Of a stretch of DNA of 64,000 bases, positions 33,899 to 42,330 are shown one piece after another. Position 1 is the stretch's first letter. Every line of letters begins with the position of its first letter. Made by a program: the position numbers and the translations under genes. Location: assembly GCA_963716685.1 (NCBI GenBank), contig CAVQTR010000006.1:248001-312000 (forward strand), given 5' to 3'. Source of the stretch: JALYXI01 sp963716685 (GTDB lineage: Bacteria > Acidobacteriota > Terriglobia > Bryobacterales > Bryobacteraceae). The notes below the pieces were generated by a model. That model did no database searches and had not been told where the DNA came from. It saw only the letters and a program-made list of their open reading frames with translations.

Positions 33899-34277
33899 CG
33901 AAGTAAGACGCCGGCGTGGTCCCGATGTTCTTCCACCCGTGCTCGTCGCCTGACGCCAGATAGACCGCCGATCCCGGCCCGATCACCGTCGTCTTGCCCC
34001 CCACCGTCACCTCGAGCGTCCCCTCGCGCAGCATCATCAGTTCTTCGTGCGCATGGTGGTGCGCCGGATGCGGCATCTGTCCCGGCGCCACTTCCGTCTC
34101 GTGCATCTCGATCTCGCAGCCGCCCTTTGTCAATCCCTTCAAAACCGCGCGCGAGTGCCCCTTCACCGCAAGGTCCTCGAACCGGTATGCCTGAGACGGA
34201 ATCGATTTGTCCTGCGCGGCGGCGCGGGCCGCGAGGACGGGTAGCAGCATGGTCAGGTCGCGTCGGGTGTAACTCAC
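33876..34277 (-). CDS. Tat-signal cupin-domain protein
   Basis: 133 residues. The N-terminus SYTRRDLTMLLPVLAARAAAQ looks like a twin-arginine signal. A single cupin follows: HPAHHHAHEELMMLREG (metal-binding histidines and glutamate) and a second block GDEHGWKNIG. Such small cupins may be isomerases, dioxygenases or regulators of sugar metabolism; no specific reaction can be assigned. The 3' end overlaps the convergent oxidoreductase gene. It lies at the end of a minus-strand series with a secreted protein and an SDR dehydrogenase, all of accessory metabolic character. Confidence 0.82.
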   Translation of the reverse strand: MSYTRRDLTMLLPVLAARAAAQDKSIPSQAYRFEDLAVKGHSRAVLKGLTKGGCEIEMHETEVAPGQMPHPAHHHAHEELMMLREGTLEVTVGGKTTVIGPGSAVYLASGDEHGWKNIGTTPASYFVIALGHD

Positions 34278-34278
34278 G

Positions 34279-35103
34279 CTACTTAGTATCCACGATCTTC
34301 GAATCCACCTGGAACTTGCGGTAGTTGCTCCAGCTGATCTCCTGCTCGAGCGAGATCTTCTTCAGCAATGCCAGCCGCGCCGCCCCGCTTACGAAGGAAT
34401 GCTTCGGCAGCCACAGCTCACCGTTGATTCGCGTCTGCCAAAACCGCAGCTTCGCTCCAGGCGCCAGCCGCGCCAGAAACAGTCCGAACGAAATCGTGTC
34501 GGTGGTCTCCGCTTCCAGGCGCACCCACTGATACTCAGTCTTGTCGATCCAGATGCGTCCCTGGATCTTCGTCAGCATCCGCGCGTCGCGCCGCTTCGGC
34601 TGGTAATCCGGTTTCGGCGTCGCGCCGATCACCCAGACTTCCCGGCCGTCGATGGTCTCCGTGCCTTCCGTCCGGAACTCATACGTCTCCGGAATTTCCA
34701 GCAGGAATGCGCGCTCTTCGCGCTGCTCTTTCTGCCCCGATGCCATGCGCTTTGCGCGCTGCGCCGCCGTCTCGCGTTTCAGTTTGTCCAGCGCCGCGTC
34801 CAGCTTTTCCTGCTGTTTGCGCTGCTCCGCCGCCGAGAGCGGTTTGCCGTTCTTCTGCAGAATGCGATGATGCGGCTCGCCGTCCAGCACCACCGTTTCC
34901 CATCGCTCCGTCTGTTCCGATCGAACGGAACCGTCGCCCTTCATCAGGCGTTCCGCTTCGTCGATGGTCCAGGTGTAATCGCGCATCCGCAGCCAGTTCG
35001 CCTGATCGCGGTCCACGGATTTGCGCACGATGTCGCGCGGTGTTTCTTCCGATGCCAGCGCGCCCGCGAATAACAGCAGCGCCGCTATTCGCCGGATGCC
35101 CAC
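34279..35103 (-). CDS. Secreted protein of unknown function, possibly lipoprotein-sorting-like
   Basis: 274 residues from a GTG at 35103, which lies inside the last 19 bases of the SDR gene and opens a signal peptide (VGIRRIAALLLFAGALAS). The middle is a lysine/glutamate-rich helix (AAEQRKQQEKLDAALDKLKRETAAQRAKRM). The C-terminal part has alternating beta segments with FRTEGTETIDGREVWVIGATPKPDYQP and GRIWIDKTEYQWVRLEAE, reminiscent of LolA/outer-membrane lipoprotein-sorting folds. I do not recognise a specific family. The same frame stays open for about 800 bases upstream through the SDR gene, but that part is not coding. Confidence 0.7.
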   Translation of the reverse strand: MGIRRIAALLLFAGALASEETPRDIVRKSVDRDQANWLRMRDYTWTIDEAERLMKGDGSVRSEQTERWETVVLDGEPHHRILQKNGKPLSAAEQRKQQEKLDAALDKLKRETAAQRAKRMASGQKEQREERAFLLEIPETYEFRTEGTETIDGREVWVIGATPKPDYQPKRRDARMLTKIQGRIWIDKTEYQWVRLEAETTDTISFGLFLARLAPGAKLRFWQTRINGELWLPKHSFVSGAARLALLKKISLEQEISWSNYRKFQVDSKIVDTK

Positions 35104-35876
35104 GCCGTTCGGAACTCCGGATACAGCGTCAGTCCGCCGCACGCATAGATCGTCTGACCCGTAATGTAGGAAGCCTCGTCGGATGCCAGAAAGGCGAACA
35201 CCGCCGCAATCTCTTCCGCCTCCGCCGCGCGCCCCATCGGGATATGGCTCTCCACTTCGCCCCGCGCCTTCGGGTCGTCGATCCACGATTTGTTGATCGG
35301 CGTCACCACCGCGCCCGGTCCCACCGCATTCACGCGGATGCCGTGCGCCGCATACTCCAGCGCCAGCGATCGCGTCAGATTGCCCATGCCGCCTTTGCTG
35401 ATCGAATAGCTCAGATACTTCGGCTTCGGAATGATCTGATGAACGCTCGAGTTGTTCAGAATCACGCCCCGTACGCCGCGCGCCAGAAAGTGCTTCAGCG
35501 CTTCCCGCGCGCACAGGAAAGCTCCGCGCAGATCCACGGCGGTCACGCGGTCGAACTCCGCGGCCTCCAGTTCGTGGCTCGCGCATGGGATCTGAATGCC
35601 GGCGTTGTTCACCAGAATGTCCAGATCGCCGGCTTCCGCGAACATGGCCTTGATCTCTTCCTCGCGCGAAATGTCCGCCTGAATGATTCGGATCTGCGCG
35701 TCCTTCCGCCCCCGCGCGCGTTCCGCGTCGCGCATCGCCGCTTCCGCTTCCACGCGGTCCGCCAGGTAATTGATCGCGACGTTCGCGCCTTCCTGCGCGA
35801 ACCGGATCGCCGTGGCCCGTCCGATTCCGGTGGATGCGCCCGTCACCAGAACGCTCTTGTTCTCCAGACCACGCAT
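35085..35876 (-). CDS. SDR-family oxidoreductase (glucose 1-dehydrogenase-like)
   Basis: 263 residues. The short-chain dehydrogenase features are complete: cofactor motif TGASTGIG near residue 12, NNAGIQ at about 92, a Ser...YSISKGG catalytic block (Tyr and Lys) and a C-terminal GQTIYACGGLTL. The best general resemblance is to glucose or 3-oxoacyl-type dehydrogenases, which reduce or oxidise small carbonyl compounds using NAD(P). The exact substrate is not clear. It is followed on the same strand by the secreted GTG-start protein and lies downstream of the sulfatase gene, so it may take part in sugar or sulfated-glycan catabolism. Confidence 0.9.
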   Translation of the reverse strand: MRGLENKSVLVTGASTGIGRATAIRFAQEGANVAINYLADRVEAEAAMRDAERARGRKDAQIRIIQADISREEEIKAMFAEAGDLDILVNNAGIQIPCASHELEAAEFDRVTAVDLRGAFLCAREALKHFLARGVRGVILNNSSVHQIIPKPKYLSYSISKGGMGNLTRSLALEYAAHGIRVNAVGPGAVVTPINKSWIDDPKARGEVESHIPMGRAAEAEEIAAVFAFLASDEASYITGQTIYACGGLTLYPEFRTAWASGE

Positions 35877-35925
35877 CGTTTACGTCTCCTGCCGCACCGC
35901 CGTCCATAAGGCCGGCGAAACGCTC

Positions 35926-37338
35926 TCAAGCATAGGGAAAATACGGCGCGTCGATCGTGCACGGCGGACCGCCCGCTTCCGCAATCCGGGCGACCAGCCG
36001 CTTCCGCAGTTCGCTCGCCGCATCCCGCGTCTCGGTTCGTCCCGCCAGATTCACGTGTTGGAACGGGTCCGCGAAGTCGTCGTACATCAGATATTCCGCA
36101 TACCGGTCGCTTGCCTCCTGCAACGGCACACCGGCGCGCTTCGGTACGCCCGCCGCGTAAGTCCATTGCGGCGTCCGCAGCACGCGGGCCGTCATGAACT
36201 CGCTTGTCTGTATGTAGACTTCATTGCGCCAGCCTTCCGTCTTCCGCTGCGCCAGCGGTACGAAACTGCGCCCCTGCACCGTCTTCGGAATTGCCACTCC
36301 CGCCGCGTCCAGCAATGAGGGCATGAAATCCACCTGACTCACCAGTTCCGGCACCTCTGTGGAATGGTTGAAACCGGGACCCTGCACAATCAGCGGGATG
36401 TGAATCGAGCTGTCGTGCGGACTCCGCTTGTACTCCGAATTGCGCGTCTTGAAGTGGCAGCCGTGATCGCTCGTGAACATCACGATCGTGTTCTGCTCCA
36501 AACCCTGCTCGCGCAGCGTGTCCAGCAGCGTTTTCACCGCGTCGTCGATTCCCTTCACGCATCCGTAGTAGTCGCCCAGCTGGCTCGGCCACGTTCCCGG
36601 CAGCGGCCGCAGATCCTGCGGCACAAAAGGATTGCGGAACTTGTCCGCGTACTTCTTCGGCGGCACGAACTGATCGATGTCGTTCTGATGATGCGTTTCC
36701 AGATAAGAAACCGTCAGCAGAAACGGCGCCTGCGTGCGCTTCTCCTTCAGGAACCGCACCGCGCGGCCGGTCAGAAAGTCTGTCCGATAGATGCCTGAGA
36801 AATGTATCGGCTTCCCTTCACTATCGAAGATGTCGCCCTCGAACGCGTGCGACGTGCGCTCAATGGCATTCGCTGCTTCCCACAGATCCAGAAAGCCCCC
36901 GCGGCTCGCCGGTGGAACCGCGCCCGCGCCGCCCGCCGCGTTCTCATTCGAGCCAAGATGCCACTTGCCGATATAGTTTGCGGTGTATCCGGCATCCCGC
37001 AGGGTCCCGGCGAGCGTCACGGCATCCGGTTTCAAACCGAATCCGTTGTGCCACACGCCGTGCTTTTCCGGGTACTGGCCGGTGAACATCGTCCCGCGCG
37101 CCGGCGCGCACACCGGGTTGGTCGTCATCGCGCCCCGGAACAGCGTTCCGCGCTTCGCCATGCCGTCCAGCGTCGGCGTCAGGTTCATCGGATTCGCGCC
37201 CATGCATCCGAGATTGTCCGCGCGGAACTGGTCCGAAATAATCAGAACGATGTTTGGCTTCGTATTGGTTTCGCGGCTGGCGGTCTGTGCCGCCAGCGCC
37301 GCCGGCGCGCTCAGGAGTAGATTGCGCCGTGTCGTCAA
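35926..37338 (-). CDS. Tat-exported sulfatase
   Basis: 470 residues. The N-terminus TTRRNLLLSAPAALAA is a twin-arginine signal. The sulfatase signature is CAPAR in NPVCAPARGTMFTGQYP, where Cys is expected to become formylglycine; metal-binding Asp residues appear in IISDQFRADN and FTSDHGCHF. The enzyme would hydrolyse sulfate esters, probably of polysaccharides or aryl compounds, in the periplasm. The start is a TTG overlapping the malate synthase stop (TTGA), consistent with the many four-base overlaps here. No anaerobic or FGE-type maturation enzyme is visible nearby. Confidence 0.93.
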   Translation of the reverse strand: MTTRRNLLLSAPAALAAQTASRETNTKPNIVLIISDQFRADNLGCMGANPMNLTPTLDGMAKRGTLFRGAMTTNPVCAPARGTMFTGQYPEKHGVWHNGFGLKPDAVTLAGTLRDAGYTANYIGKWHLGSNENAAGGAGAVPPASRGGFLDLWEAANAIERTSHAFEGDIFDSEGKPIHFSGIYRTDFLTGRAVRFLKEKRTQAPFLLTVSYLETHHQNDIDQFVPPKKYADKFRNPFVPQDLRPLPGTWPSQLGDYYGCVKGIDDAVKTLLDTLREQGLEQNTIVMFTSDHGCHFKTRNSEYKRSPHDSSIHIPLIVQGPGFNHSTEVPELVSQVDFMPSLLDAAGVAIPKTVQGRSFVPLAQRKTEGWRNEVYIQTSEFMTARVLRTPQWTYAAGVPKRAGVPLQEASDRYAEYLMYDDFADPFQHVNLAGRTETRDAASELRKRLVARIAEAGGPPCTIDAPYFPYA

Positions 37339-38831
37339 TCCAGCTCCTCGTAGCCGCGCAGTGTGAGGAATTCCAGGAATTCCGGACTCGTTGCCATCTG
37401 CCCGAACATCGTCGCCGCCTTGCCGTCGCCTGCGATCTCATGCACCAGCTGCAGGACCAGCTCCGGCGTCACGGTGCGGCCGTCGCTCATCTTCGCGCCG
37501 TACTGCGCCCACTGCCACACCTGCGCCCGCGAGATCTCCGCCGTCGCTGCGTCTTCCATCAGGTTGTAGATCGGCACCGCGCCCGATGCCGCGCAGCCAC
37601 GCCTCCAGATACTGAATGCCCACATCGATATTCAGCCGCAGTCCGGCTTCGGTAATTTCGCCCTCCGGAACCGCCAGCAGATCCTCCGCCGTCACATGCA
37701 CGTCTTCGCGCTTGCGGTCCATCTGATTCGGACCGCGGCATATACTCGTCGAACACCTGCCTTCGCCACCGCCACCAGACGCCGGATGCGCCACCCACGT
37801 TCCGTCGTGTCCGGCCCTCACCTCGCGCAGCTTGTCCAGCCGCACTTTCTCGAGCGCGCGCGTCGTTCGCTTCCGGGTCGTTCTTGATCGGGATCTGCGC
37901 CGCCATGCCGCCCATCGCGTGAATGCCGCGCTTGTGGCAGGTCTGAATCAGCAGATCCACATACGATTTCAGGAAGTGGCGCGTCCATCGTGACCTGCGC
38001 GCGGTCCGGCAGCATGAAGCCCGGGCGATTCCGCAGCTTCTTGATGAAGCTGAAAATGTAATCCCAGCGGCCGCAGTTCAGACCGGCGGAATGGTCGCGC
38101 AGTTCGTACAGAATCTCGTCCATCTCGAAAGAGCCGAGAATCGTTTCGATCAGAACCGTCGCGCGGATCGAGCCGCGCGGTACGCCCAGCTTGTCCTGCG
38201 CAAACACAAAGACATCGTTCCAGAGCCGCGCTTCCAGATGGCTTTCCAGCTTCGGCAGATAAAAATACGGTCCGGAGCCATTCGCCAGCAGCGTCTTCGC
38301 ATTGTGGAAGAAGTACAGGCCGAAATCGAACAGCGAGCCCGAAATCGGCTCGCCGTCCACCAGGAAGTGCTTCTCCACCAGATGCCAGCCGCGCGGCCGC
38401 ACCATCAGCACCGCCGGTCTTGTCGTTCAGCTTGTAGCTCTTGCCTTCCGGACTCGGTGAAGCTGATATCGCCGGTTGATCGCATCGCGCAGATTCGCCT
38501 GGCCATCCAGATTGTTGGCCCACGTCGGCGAATTGGCGTCTTCAAAATCCGCCATGAACACGCTCGCGCCGGAGTTCAGCGCGTTGATGATCATCTTGCG
38601 ATCCACCGGACCGGTGATCTCGGTCCGGCGGTCCCGCAGATCCGCCGGAATCGGCGCAACCGTCCATTCGCTTTCGCGAATGGACGCCGTCTCGGGAAGA
38701 AAGTGCGGCAGATCGCCCGCGTCAATCGCTTTTTGTCGCTCCACGCGCCGCGCCAGCAGCTCCTGTCGCCGGCTCTCAAACTCGCGCGAAAGCGCGGTGA
38801 TGAACTCGCCTGCTTCGGTGGTGAGGATCAA
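37335..38831 (-). CDS. aceB: Malate synthase A, interrupted by about nine single-base insertions
   Basis: The minus strand encodes a complete malate synthase (glyoxylate + acetyl-CoA to malate) split over three frames. Conserved blocks occur in order: FMADFEDANSPTW, MVRPRGWHLVEKH, FDFGLYFFHNAKTLL, ATVLIETILGSFEMDEILYE, HAMGGMAAQIPIKND and YLEAWLRG/AVPIYNLMEDAATAEISRAQVWQW. Apparent extra bases lie near 37583, 37736, 37756, 37779, 37860, 37980, 38414, 38454 and 38474. Removing nine gives 496 codons exactly. The TTG at 38831 overlapping the FmdB-type stop (TTGA) is the likeliest start. The protein is shorter than many malate synthases. Isocitrate lyase is not in the window. Errors seem more likely than decay. 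Confidence 0.85.
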
Positions 38832-39055
38832 TTCATGCCACACATTCCGGGCGTGCGGCACATTCCGCCCGGGCACGAAGGCGCTTCCGCCTGCTGGCTC
38901 GCGCCATTGGCGCGCGCCGAAAATGTGGAATATTCCTGACTCAGGTGCCGCTCCCCGCAGGAAGGGCAGCTCAGTTCGTTCTCGTCGGACGCGCGGCGCA
39001 CCAGCTTCTCGAAGCGCGTCTCGCAGCTTTCACATTTGTATTCGTAAATAGGCAT
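38828..39055 (-). CDS. FmdB-family zinc-ribbon protein
   Basis: 75 residues. It opens with MPIYEYKCESCETRFEKLV and has a second knuckle LSCPSCGER, the layout of the FmdB zinc-ribbon family. The C-terminal tail is Cys- and Met-rich (CPGGMCRTPGMCGMN), which could bind another metal. Family members are small regulators or cofactors of unknown partner. The TGA overlaps the likely TTG start of malate synthase. It lies just downstream of the DacB-type carboxypeptidase gene on the same strand, separated by five bases. Confidence 0.85.
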   Translation of the reverse strand: MPIYEYKCESCETRFEKLVRRASDENELSCPSCGERHLSQEYSTFSARANGASQQAEAPSCPGGMCRTPGMCGMN

Positions 39056-39060
39056 GTTCG

Positions 39061-40512
39061 TTACTCCACCAGCAAACTACCAATTTTATCAATCACCGTT
39101 CGGATGTCGAGCGGCGCGCCGTTGTAGTTGTTCACCATGATGGAGAAAATCACTTTGCGCCCGTTTCTGCGGATCGCGTAACCCGAAAGCGCGCTGGTGT
39201 GGCTCAGCGTGCCGGTTTTCGCCATCAGCCTGCCTTTTGCCCGCGACTTCAGGAAGCGGTCGCGCAGCGATCCGTCGATTCCGGCAATCGGCAGCAGGCT
39301 CGTCCAGATCTCGGCCTCCGGCGATTTCGCCATATAAGCCAGCAGTTTGGCAATCGCGCGCGGCGTCACCACGTTCAGCCGCGACATTCCCGAACCGTCG
39401 CGCAGGCTCACTTCTTTGGGATCGATGTCGGCTTCCGCCAGAAACTTCTGCATTTGTTCCAGTCCGTCGCGGCGGCTGCCCTGACCGGCCAGCCGCAGCA
39501 GCATCTCGGCGTGAAGGTTCTGGCTCACCTTATCGGTCAGCTGCAAATCGGTCCGCAGCGGCGCCGATTCGCGCGATGCCAAAACCGTTCCGCTCGGCGG
39601 CGGCGCCGGCGCCGCGCCCGGATAAGCATGCCGAACGTCGGCGTGGCCCGAAACCGTGATGCCCTTTTCCTTCATCGCTTCCATCAGCGCCGTCGCTGCA
39701 TAGAAAGCCGGATCGCCCGCCGCGAGCGATGTCGTGTAACCCGTATCGCCCGGCGGCAGCGTTCCCCAGACGCGCAGAATGTCGGAACCTGCCTGGCGTT
39801 CAATATGGATGGCCCGCGGAACCGCTGTCGTTGTCACCAAACGATTCTCGACCGTAAACACCGTCAGCGGCGGATCGAAGCCGATATGCGCGAGCGATCC
39901 TTCCGACGCCGCCGGAAGGATATTAATGGTGATCGCGTCGTCATTGATCTCGAGCGCACTCACCGCCGCGCCGTCAACGCCAACCGGATCGTCGACGCTC
40001 CAGCCAGGACCGAACGGCTCCCAGACAAACGCAGTATCGTCGCCGACGACGTTGCCATCAACCTGACGAACGCCGCGGTCGAAGAGTTGACTGGCGATAT
40101 CGCGCATCGCCAGCAGCGCGTCGCCGTTTTGGTTCTCCACGCTGTACGGCAGAACGCGCCCGGAAAGGTTCGCGTCGCCGGCGCCGGCAAGGATCAGATC
40201 GCCCGCGACGCGTCCCGCAGCATCCGGCGCGGCGGTGGCAGAAACCAGCGTTTTCACCGTATACGCCGGACCAAGCCGCGTCAGCGCCAGCGCGGTGGTG
40301 AACAGCTTGGTATTCGAAGCGGGAACGAAAAAGTGGTCGGCATTTAGGCTAAAGAGAGTGACGCCGGTCTGCGCGTCGAGTACCTGAATTCCCCAGAAAG
40401 CGGTTCGGGCAACCGGTGAACTCCGCAGTGCCGCCTGAATGCGCGCGCCCAGCGGCGCGGCAGCGGATAAAGGATACGAGAGCAGCAGCAGAACAGCGGC
40501 AATCTGTTTCAT
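39061..40512 (-). CDS. dacB: D-alanyl-D-alanine carboxypeptidase/endopeptidase (PBP4, S13 family)
   Basis: 483 residues from the ATG at 40512, which opens a signal peptide (MKQIAAVLLLLSYPLSAAA). The penicillin-binding motifs are present: SNTK at 66-69 (Ser66 nucleophile, Lys69), an SxN element in VSQNLHAEM and KTG in AKTGTLSHTS. The long insertion after the first motif is typical of PBP4/DacB enzymes, which cleave D-Ala-D-Ala and peptide cross-links of peptidoglycan in the periplasm. The start overlaps the TGA of the MFS gene by four bases (ATGA). Full family length. Confidence 0.92.
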   Translation of the reverse strand: MKQIAAVLLLLSYPLSAAAPLGARIQAALRSSPVARTAFWGIQVLDAQTGVTLFSLNADHFFVPASNTKLFTTALALTRLGPAYTVKTLVSATAAPDAAGRVAGDLILAGAGDANLSGRVLPYSVENQNGDALLAMRDIASQLFDRGVRQVDGNVVGDDTAFVWEPFGPGWSVDDPVGVDGAAVSALEINDDAITINILPAASEGSLAHIGFDPPLTVFTVENRLVTTTAVPRAIHIERQAGSDILRVWGTLPPGDTGYTTSLAAGDPAFYAATALMEAMKEKGITVSGHADVRHAYPGAAPAPPPSGTVLASRESAPLRTDLQLTDKVSQNLHAEMLLRLAGQGSRRDGLEQMQKFLAEADIDPKEVSLRDGSGMSRLNVVTPRAIAKLLAYMAKSPEAEIWTSLLPIAGIDGSLRDRFLKSRAKGRLMAKTGTLSHTSALSGYAIRRNGRKVIFSIMVNNYNGAPLDIRTVIDKIGSLLVE

Positions 40513-41654
40513 CGTCCGGTAACTTTGCTTTCGAGCCAGATTAGCAGGAGCAGCACCACCACCAGCAAAGTACCGATCGCCGGAAGTCCCATCACCACCC
40601 ACAAGCCCAGAGAATCCGCCAGCAGCCCAACGGTCCACGGCGCGAGCATGCCGCCGGCAAGAGCCACCGAAAAGATGCTGTGGAAGACGCCGGGATGATA
40701 GTAAGGAAAACGGCCGCCGATCCTTTCGGCCACCAGTGAATAGATGGGTGCGAAGCCGATGCCCACCAGGACGATTCCGGTGGCCGCGCCCGGCTGATTA
40801 TCGGTCAGCACCAGCAGCAGGCAACCCGCCAACGCCGCTCCCGCTCCGCCGAAAAGCAGCCGGCTGTGGCGCACAAGGGGAAGCAGAAAAAGGGTGGCGA
40901 AGCGCGCCACCAGCAGCGCGCCCCAGTAAACGGCCAGCAGCCAAACCCCGCTCTCGGGACTGATTCCCAAACGCCGGGTCAGAAAGATGGGAAGCCAGCC
41001 GGCAACCGTCCATTCATTCCCCGATTGAAAGAACAGCAGCAGGGCAAACATGATCGCGCCAGGACTGCGGAAATCCGAGATGGCCTCGCGAATAGCCGGT
41101 TCGGCCGCCGGAGCTTCCGCGACTGGCGGCCGCCGCCAATAGAAGAGCCCGAATGCCGCCGGAATGGTGGCGCTGAGCAGCAGAATCGTGCCCACTGAAT
41201 ACAAGTAAAAGGTGCCGGCAACCAGCAGCGCGGAAACCAGACATCCCAGCCCGAAGTAGCTGCCCGCCAGCGTGATGGCGGACGCGGGATCGCGCTGGTA
41301 CGCCGGCCGCATCGCCTGGAACAATCCGGCGTTCATCAGTCCAACCGCCACGCCGATTCCAGCCCATCCGGCAAGACGGTAGGACGCCGGCGCGGGCGGC
41401 TCCGCCCAGGCAAGCGCCGAGAGCGCCGCACACGCTGTGATACAGGCGGCAATCAGCGCCCGTTTGGGCGAGATGCGGCGCAGCACTTCCGCAGCGGCTA
41501 CGATCCCCGCTCCCAGGCACAGGAAGTAGAGGCCGATCTCGGCATTCCCTTCGGCCAGATGATAGCCCCACGCCGGAAGCAGGGCTCCCAGGAGCGCGAA
41601 AAGAAAGCCGGAAAGGAAGAACCCAGGCAGCGCGAGCGCGCCGGACGTGTTCAC
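40509..41654 (-). CDS. MFS transporter
   Basis: 381 residues with about twelve hydrophobic helices in two six-helix bundles, joined by a loop near residues 185-200 (RRPPVAEAPAAEPAIREAISDF). No DHA-type or sugar-porter signature is clear enough for a substrate call. The protein resembles the small single-gene MFS permeases of carbohydrate-using bacteria. The first residues MNTSGALALPGFFLSGFLF run directly into the first helix, so it lacks a signal peptide. The stop codon overlaps the dacB start, which suggests co-expression, but a functional link is not clear. Confidence 0.85.
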   Translation of the reverse strand: MNTSGALALPGFFLSGFLFALLGALLPAWGYHLAEGNAEIGLYFLCLGAGIVAAAEVLRRISPKRALIAACITACAALSALAWAEPPAPASYRLAGWAGIGVAVGLMNAGLFQAMRPAYQRDPASAITLAGSYFGLGCLVSALLVAGTFYLYSVGTILLLSATIPAAFGLFYWRRPPVAEAPAAEPAIREAISDFRSPGAIMFALLLFFQSGNEWTVAGWLPIFLTRRLGISPESGVWLLAVYWGALLVARFATLFLLPLVRHSRLLFGGAGAALAGCLLLVLTDNQPGAATGIVLVGIGFAPIYSLVAERIGGRFPYYHPGVFHSIFSVALAGGMLAPWTVGLLADSLGLWVVMGLPAIGTLLVVVLLLLIWLESKVTGR

Positions 41655-41752
41655 TGAAGTATCATAATCGACGGCCGATATGTACGTGTAACCCCAATTC
41701 AGCCCATTGCGTGAGGAAATGACACCACTGCTAGCGGTCGTGTGGAATTGAG

Positions 41753-41782
41753 TTGACAGTTTGACAGGTGTGGAGTTATTTT
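41753..41782 (+). promoter_or_regulatory. Sigma70-type promoter of a small transcription unit
   Basis: A perfect TTGACA at 41753-41758 is followed after 18 bases by TATTTT at 41777-41782 (four of six -10 matches). A second TTGACA occurs at 41761-41766. The start of transcription would fall near 41789, ten bases before the extended Shine-Dalgarno. Inferred from consensus only. Confidence 0.5.
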
Positions 41783-41818
41783 GGAGTCATCACTGAAGAA
41801 GGAGGTGGTCCAGAAACA

Positions 41819-41860
41819 ATGACAAATGGTAGTAGACCCGACGAGGTGGCCGACTCCTGA
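41819..41860 (+). CDS. Putative 13-residue peptide with near-perfect Shine-Dalgarno
   Basis: The ATG at 41819 lies seven bases after a 13-base SD (41799-41811) and reads MTNGSRPDEVADS before TGA at 41858-41860. An overlapping frame from ATG 41826 runs 24 residues (opening MVVDPTRWPTPEP, Pro-rich) to TAA at 41900, with a longer 14-base spacing to the SD. Either could be translated. Neither has a recognised homolog. In the frame of the longer peptide, a TGA at 41820-41822 overlaps the first ATG. Confidence 0.3.
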   Translation: MTNGSRPDEVADS

Positions 41861-41979
41861 GCCGGTAATCGATAAGTTGCCGGCTCCCGTTTTTCAGTAA
41901 CGGGGGCAGTATCCTGTTGACCGGTCGCTTCGTCGTGTGAAGCAAAACTGCCTCAGGTAACATCCAAAAGGCTGCAAGG

Positions 41980-42013
41980 CCCCCGCAGGCCCGTGAGGGT
42001 TTGCGGGGGTTTT
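41980..42013 (+). terminator. Hairpin with T tract before rpmE
   Basis: CCCCCGCA (41980-41987) pairs with TGCGGGGG (42002-42009), with an inner CCC/GGG pair, and is followed by TTTT at 42010-42013. It ends 35 bases before the rpmE ATG. It may stop the small transcript or attenuate read-through into rpmE. Confidence 0.65.
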
Positions 42014-42048
42014 GTGCTAGTATAGAAAATTCGAAAGGCTCCCCCAAA

Positions 42049-42282
42049 ATGAAAGCTGGAATTCACCCCGCCTACGAGCAGGTCAATGTGATTTGCGCGT
42101 GCGGCCACAAATTCGAAACCCGCTCGACGCACAAAGGCGACATCCGCGTGGAAATTTGCTCAAGCTGCCACCCGTTCTTCACGGGCAAGCAGAAGTTGAT
42201 CGACACCGCCGGCCGCATCGATCGCTTCGAGAAGAAGTACGCGAAGTCGCGCTCCGACAAGAAGCAGCCCGCCACCACCTAA
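42049..42282 (+). CDS. rpmE: 50S ribosomal protein L31
   Basis: 77 residues from the ATG at 42049 (MKAGIHPAYEQVNVICACGHKF). It is the zinc-containing (C+) form: a CACG pair near residue 16 and CSSCH near residue 38, followed by PFFTGKQKLIDTAGRIDRFEKKYAK, the L31 signature. L31 sits in the central protuberance of the large subunit and makes a bridge to the small subunit; the cysteine form also serves as a zinc store. A basic Ser/Lys/Pro tail extends past the usual end. The gene is monocistronic, between the small transcription unit and a convergent gene. Confidence 0.96.
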   Translation: MKAGIHPAYEQVNVICACGHKFETRSTHKGDIRVEICSSCHPFFTGKQKLIDTAGRIDRFEKKYAKSRSDKKQPATT

Positions 42283-42292
42283 GATCAAATCG

Positions 42293-42327
42293 GGTCCGGC
42301 AGATCGTGTGAAGCGATTTGCCGGGCC
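42293..42327. terminator. Bidirectional hairpin between convergent rpmE and LTXXQ-like gene
   Basis: GGTCCGGCAGATCG (42293-42306) pairs with CGATTTGCCGGGCC (42314-42327), 14 base pairs including two wobbles, with a 7-base loop. It lies between two stop codons on opposite strands. T tracts are weak on both sides, so its strength is uncertain. Confidence 0.6.
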
Positions 42328-42330
42328 TGA

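Larger units (their letters stand above)
41789..42013 (+). ncRNA. Small transcription unit before rpmE: possible sRNA or tiny-protein mRNA
   Basis: A region of about 225 bases bounded by the promoter above and a hairpin with T4 at 41980-42013. It contains an AAGGAGGTGGTCC sequence at 41799-41811 that would pair along nearly the whole 16S rRNA tail, seven bases before an ATG at 41819. Two further hairpins follow: GAGCCGG with CCGGCTC (about 41859-41886) and CCCGTT with AACGGG (about 41887-41905). Two tiny ORFs are listed separately. It could be a leader for rpmE, a small-protein mRNA or a regulatory RNA. No known RNA family was recognised. The rest of 41655-42048 contains no gene I can support. 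Confidence 0.45.

Noticed and set aside
34279..35907. A single 542-residue protein across the SDR region
   Set aside because: The upstream part is an out-of-frame shadow of the SDR gene; only the last 274 residues have coding character.
41799..41811. A fragment of 16S rRNA 3' end on the minus strand
   Set aside because: Only 13 bases match and they are expected from an extended Shine-Dalgarno on the plus strand; the flanks do not resemble rRNA.
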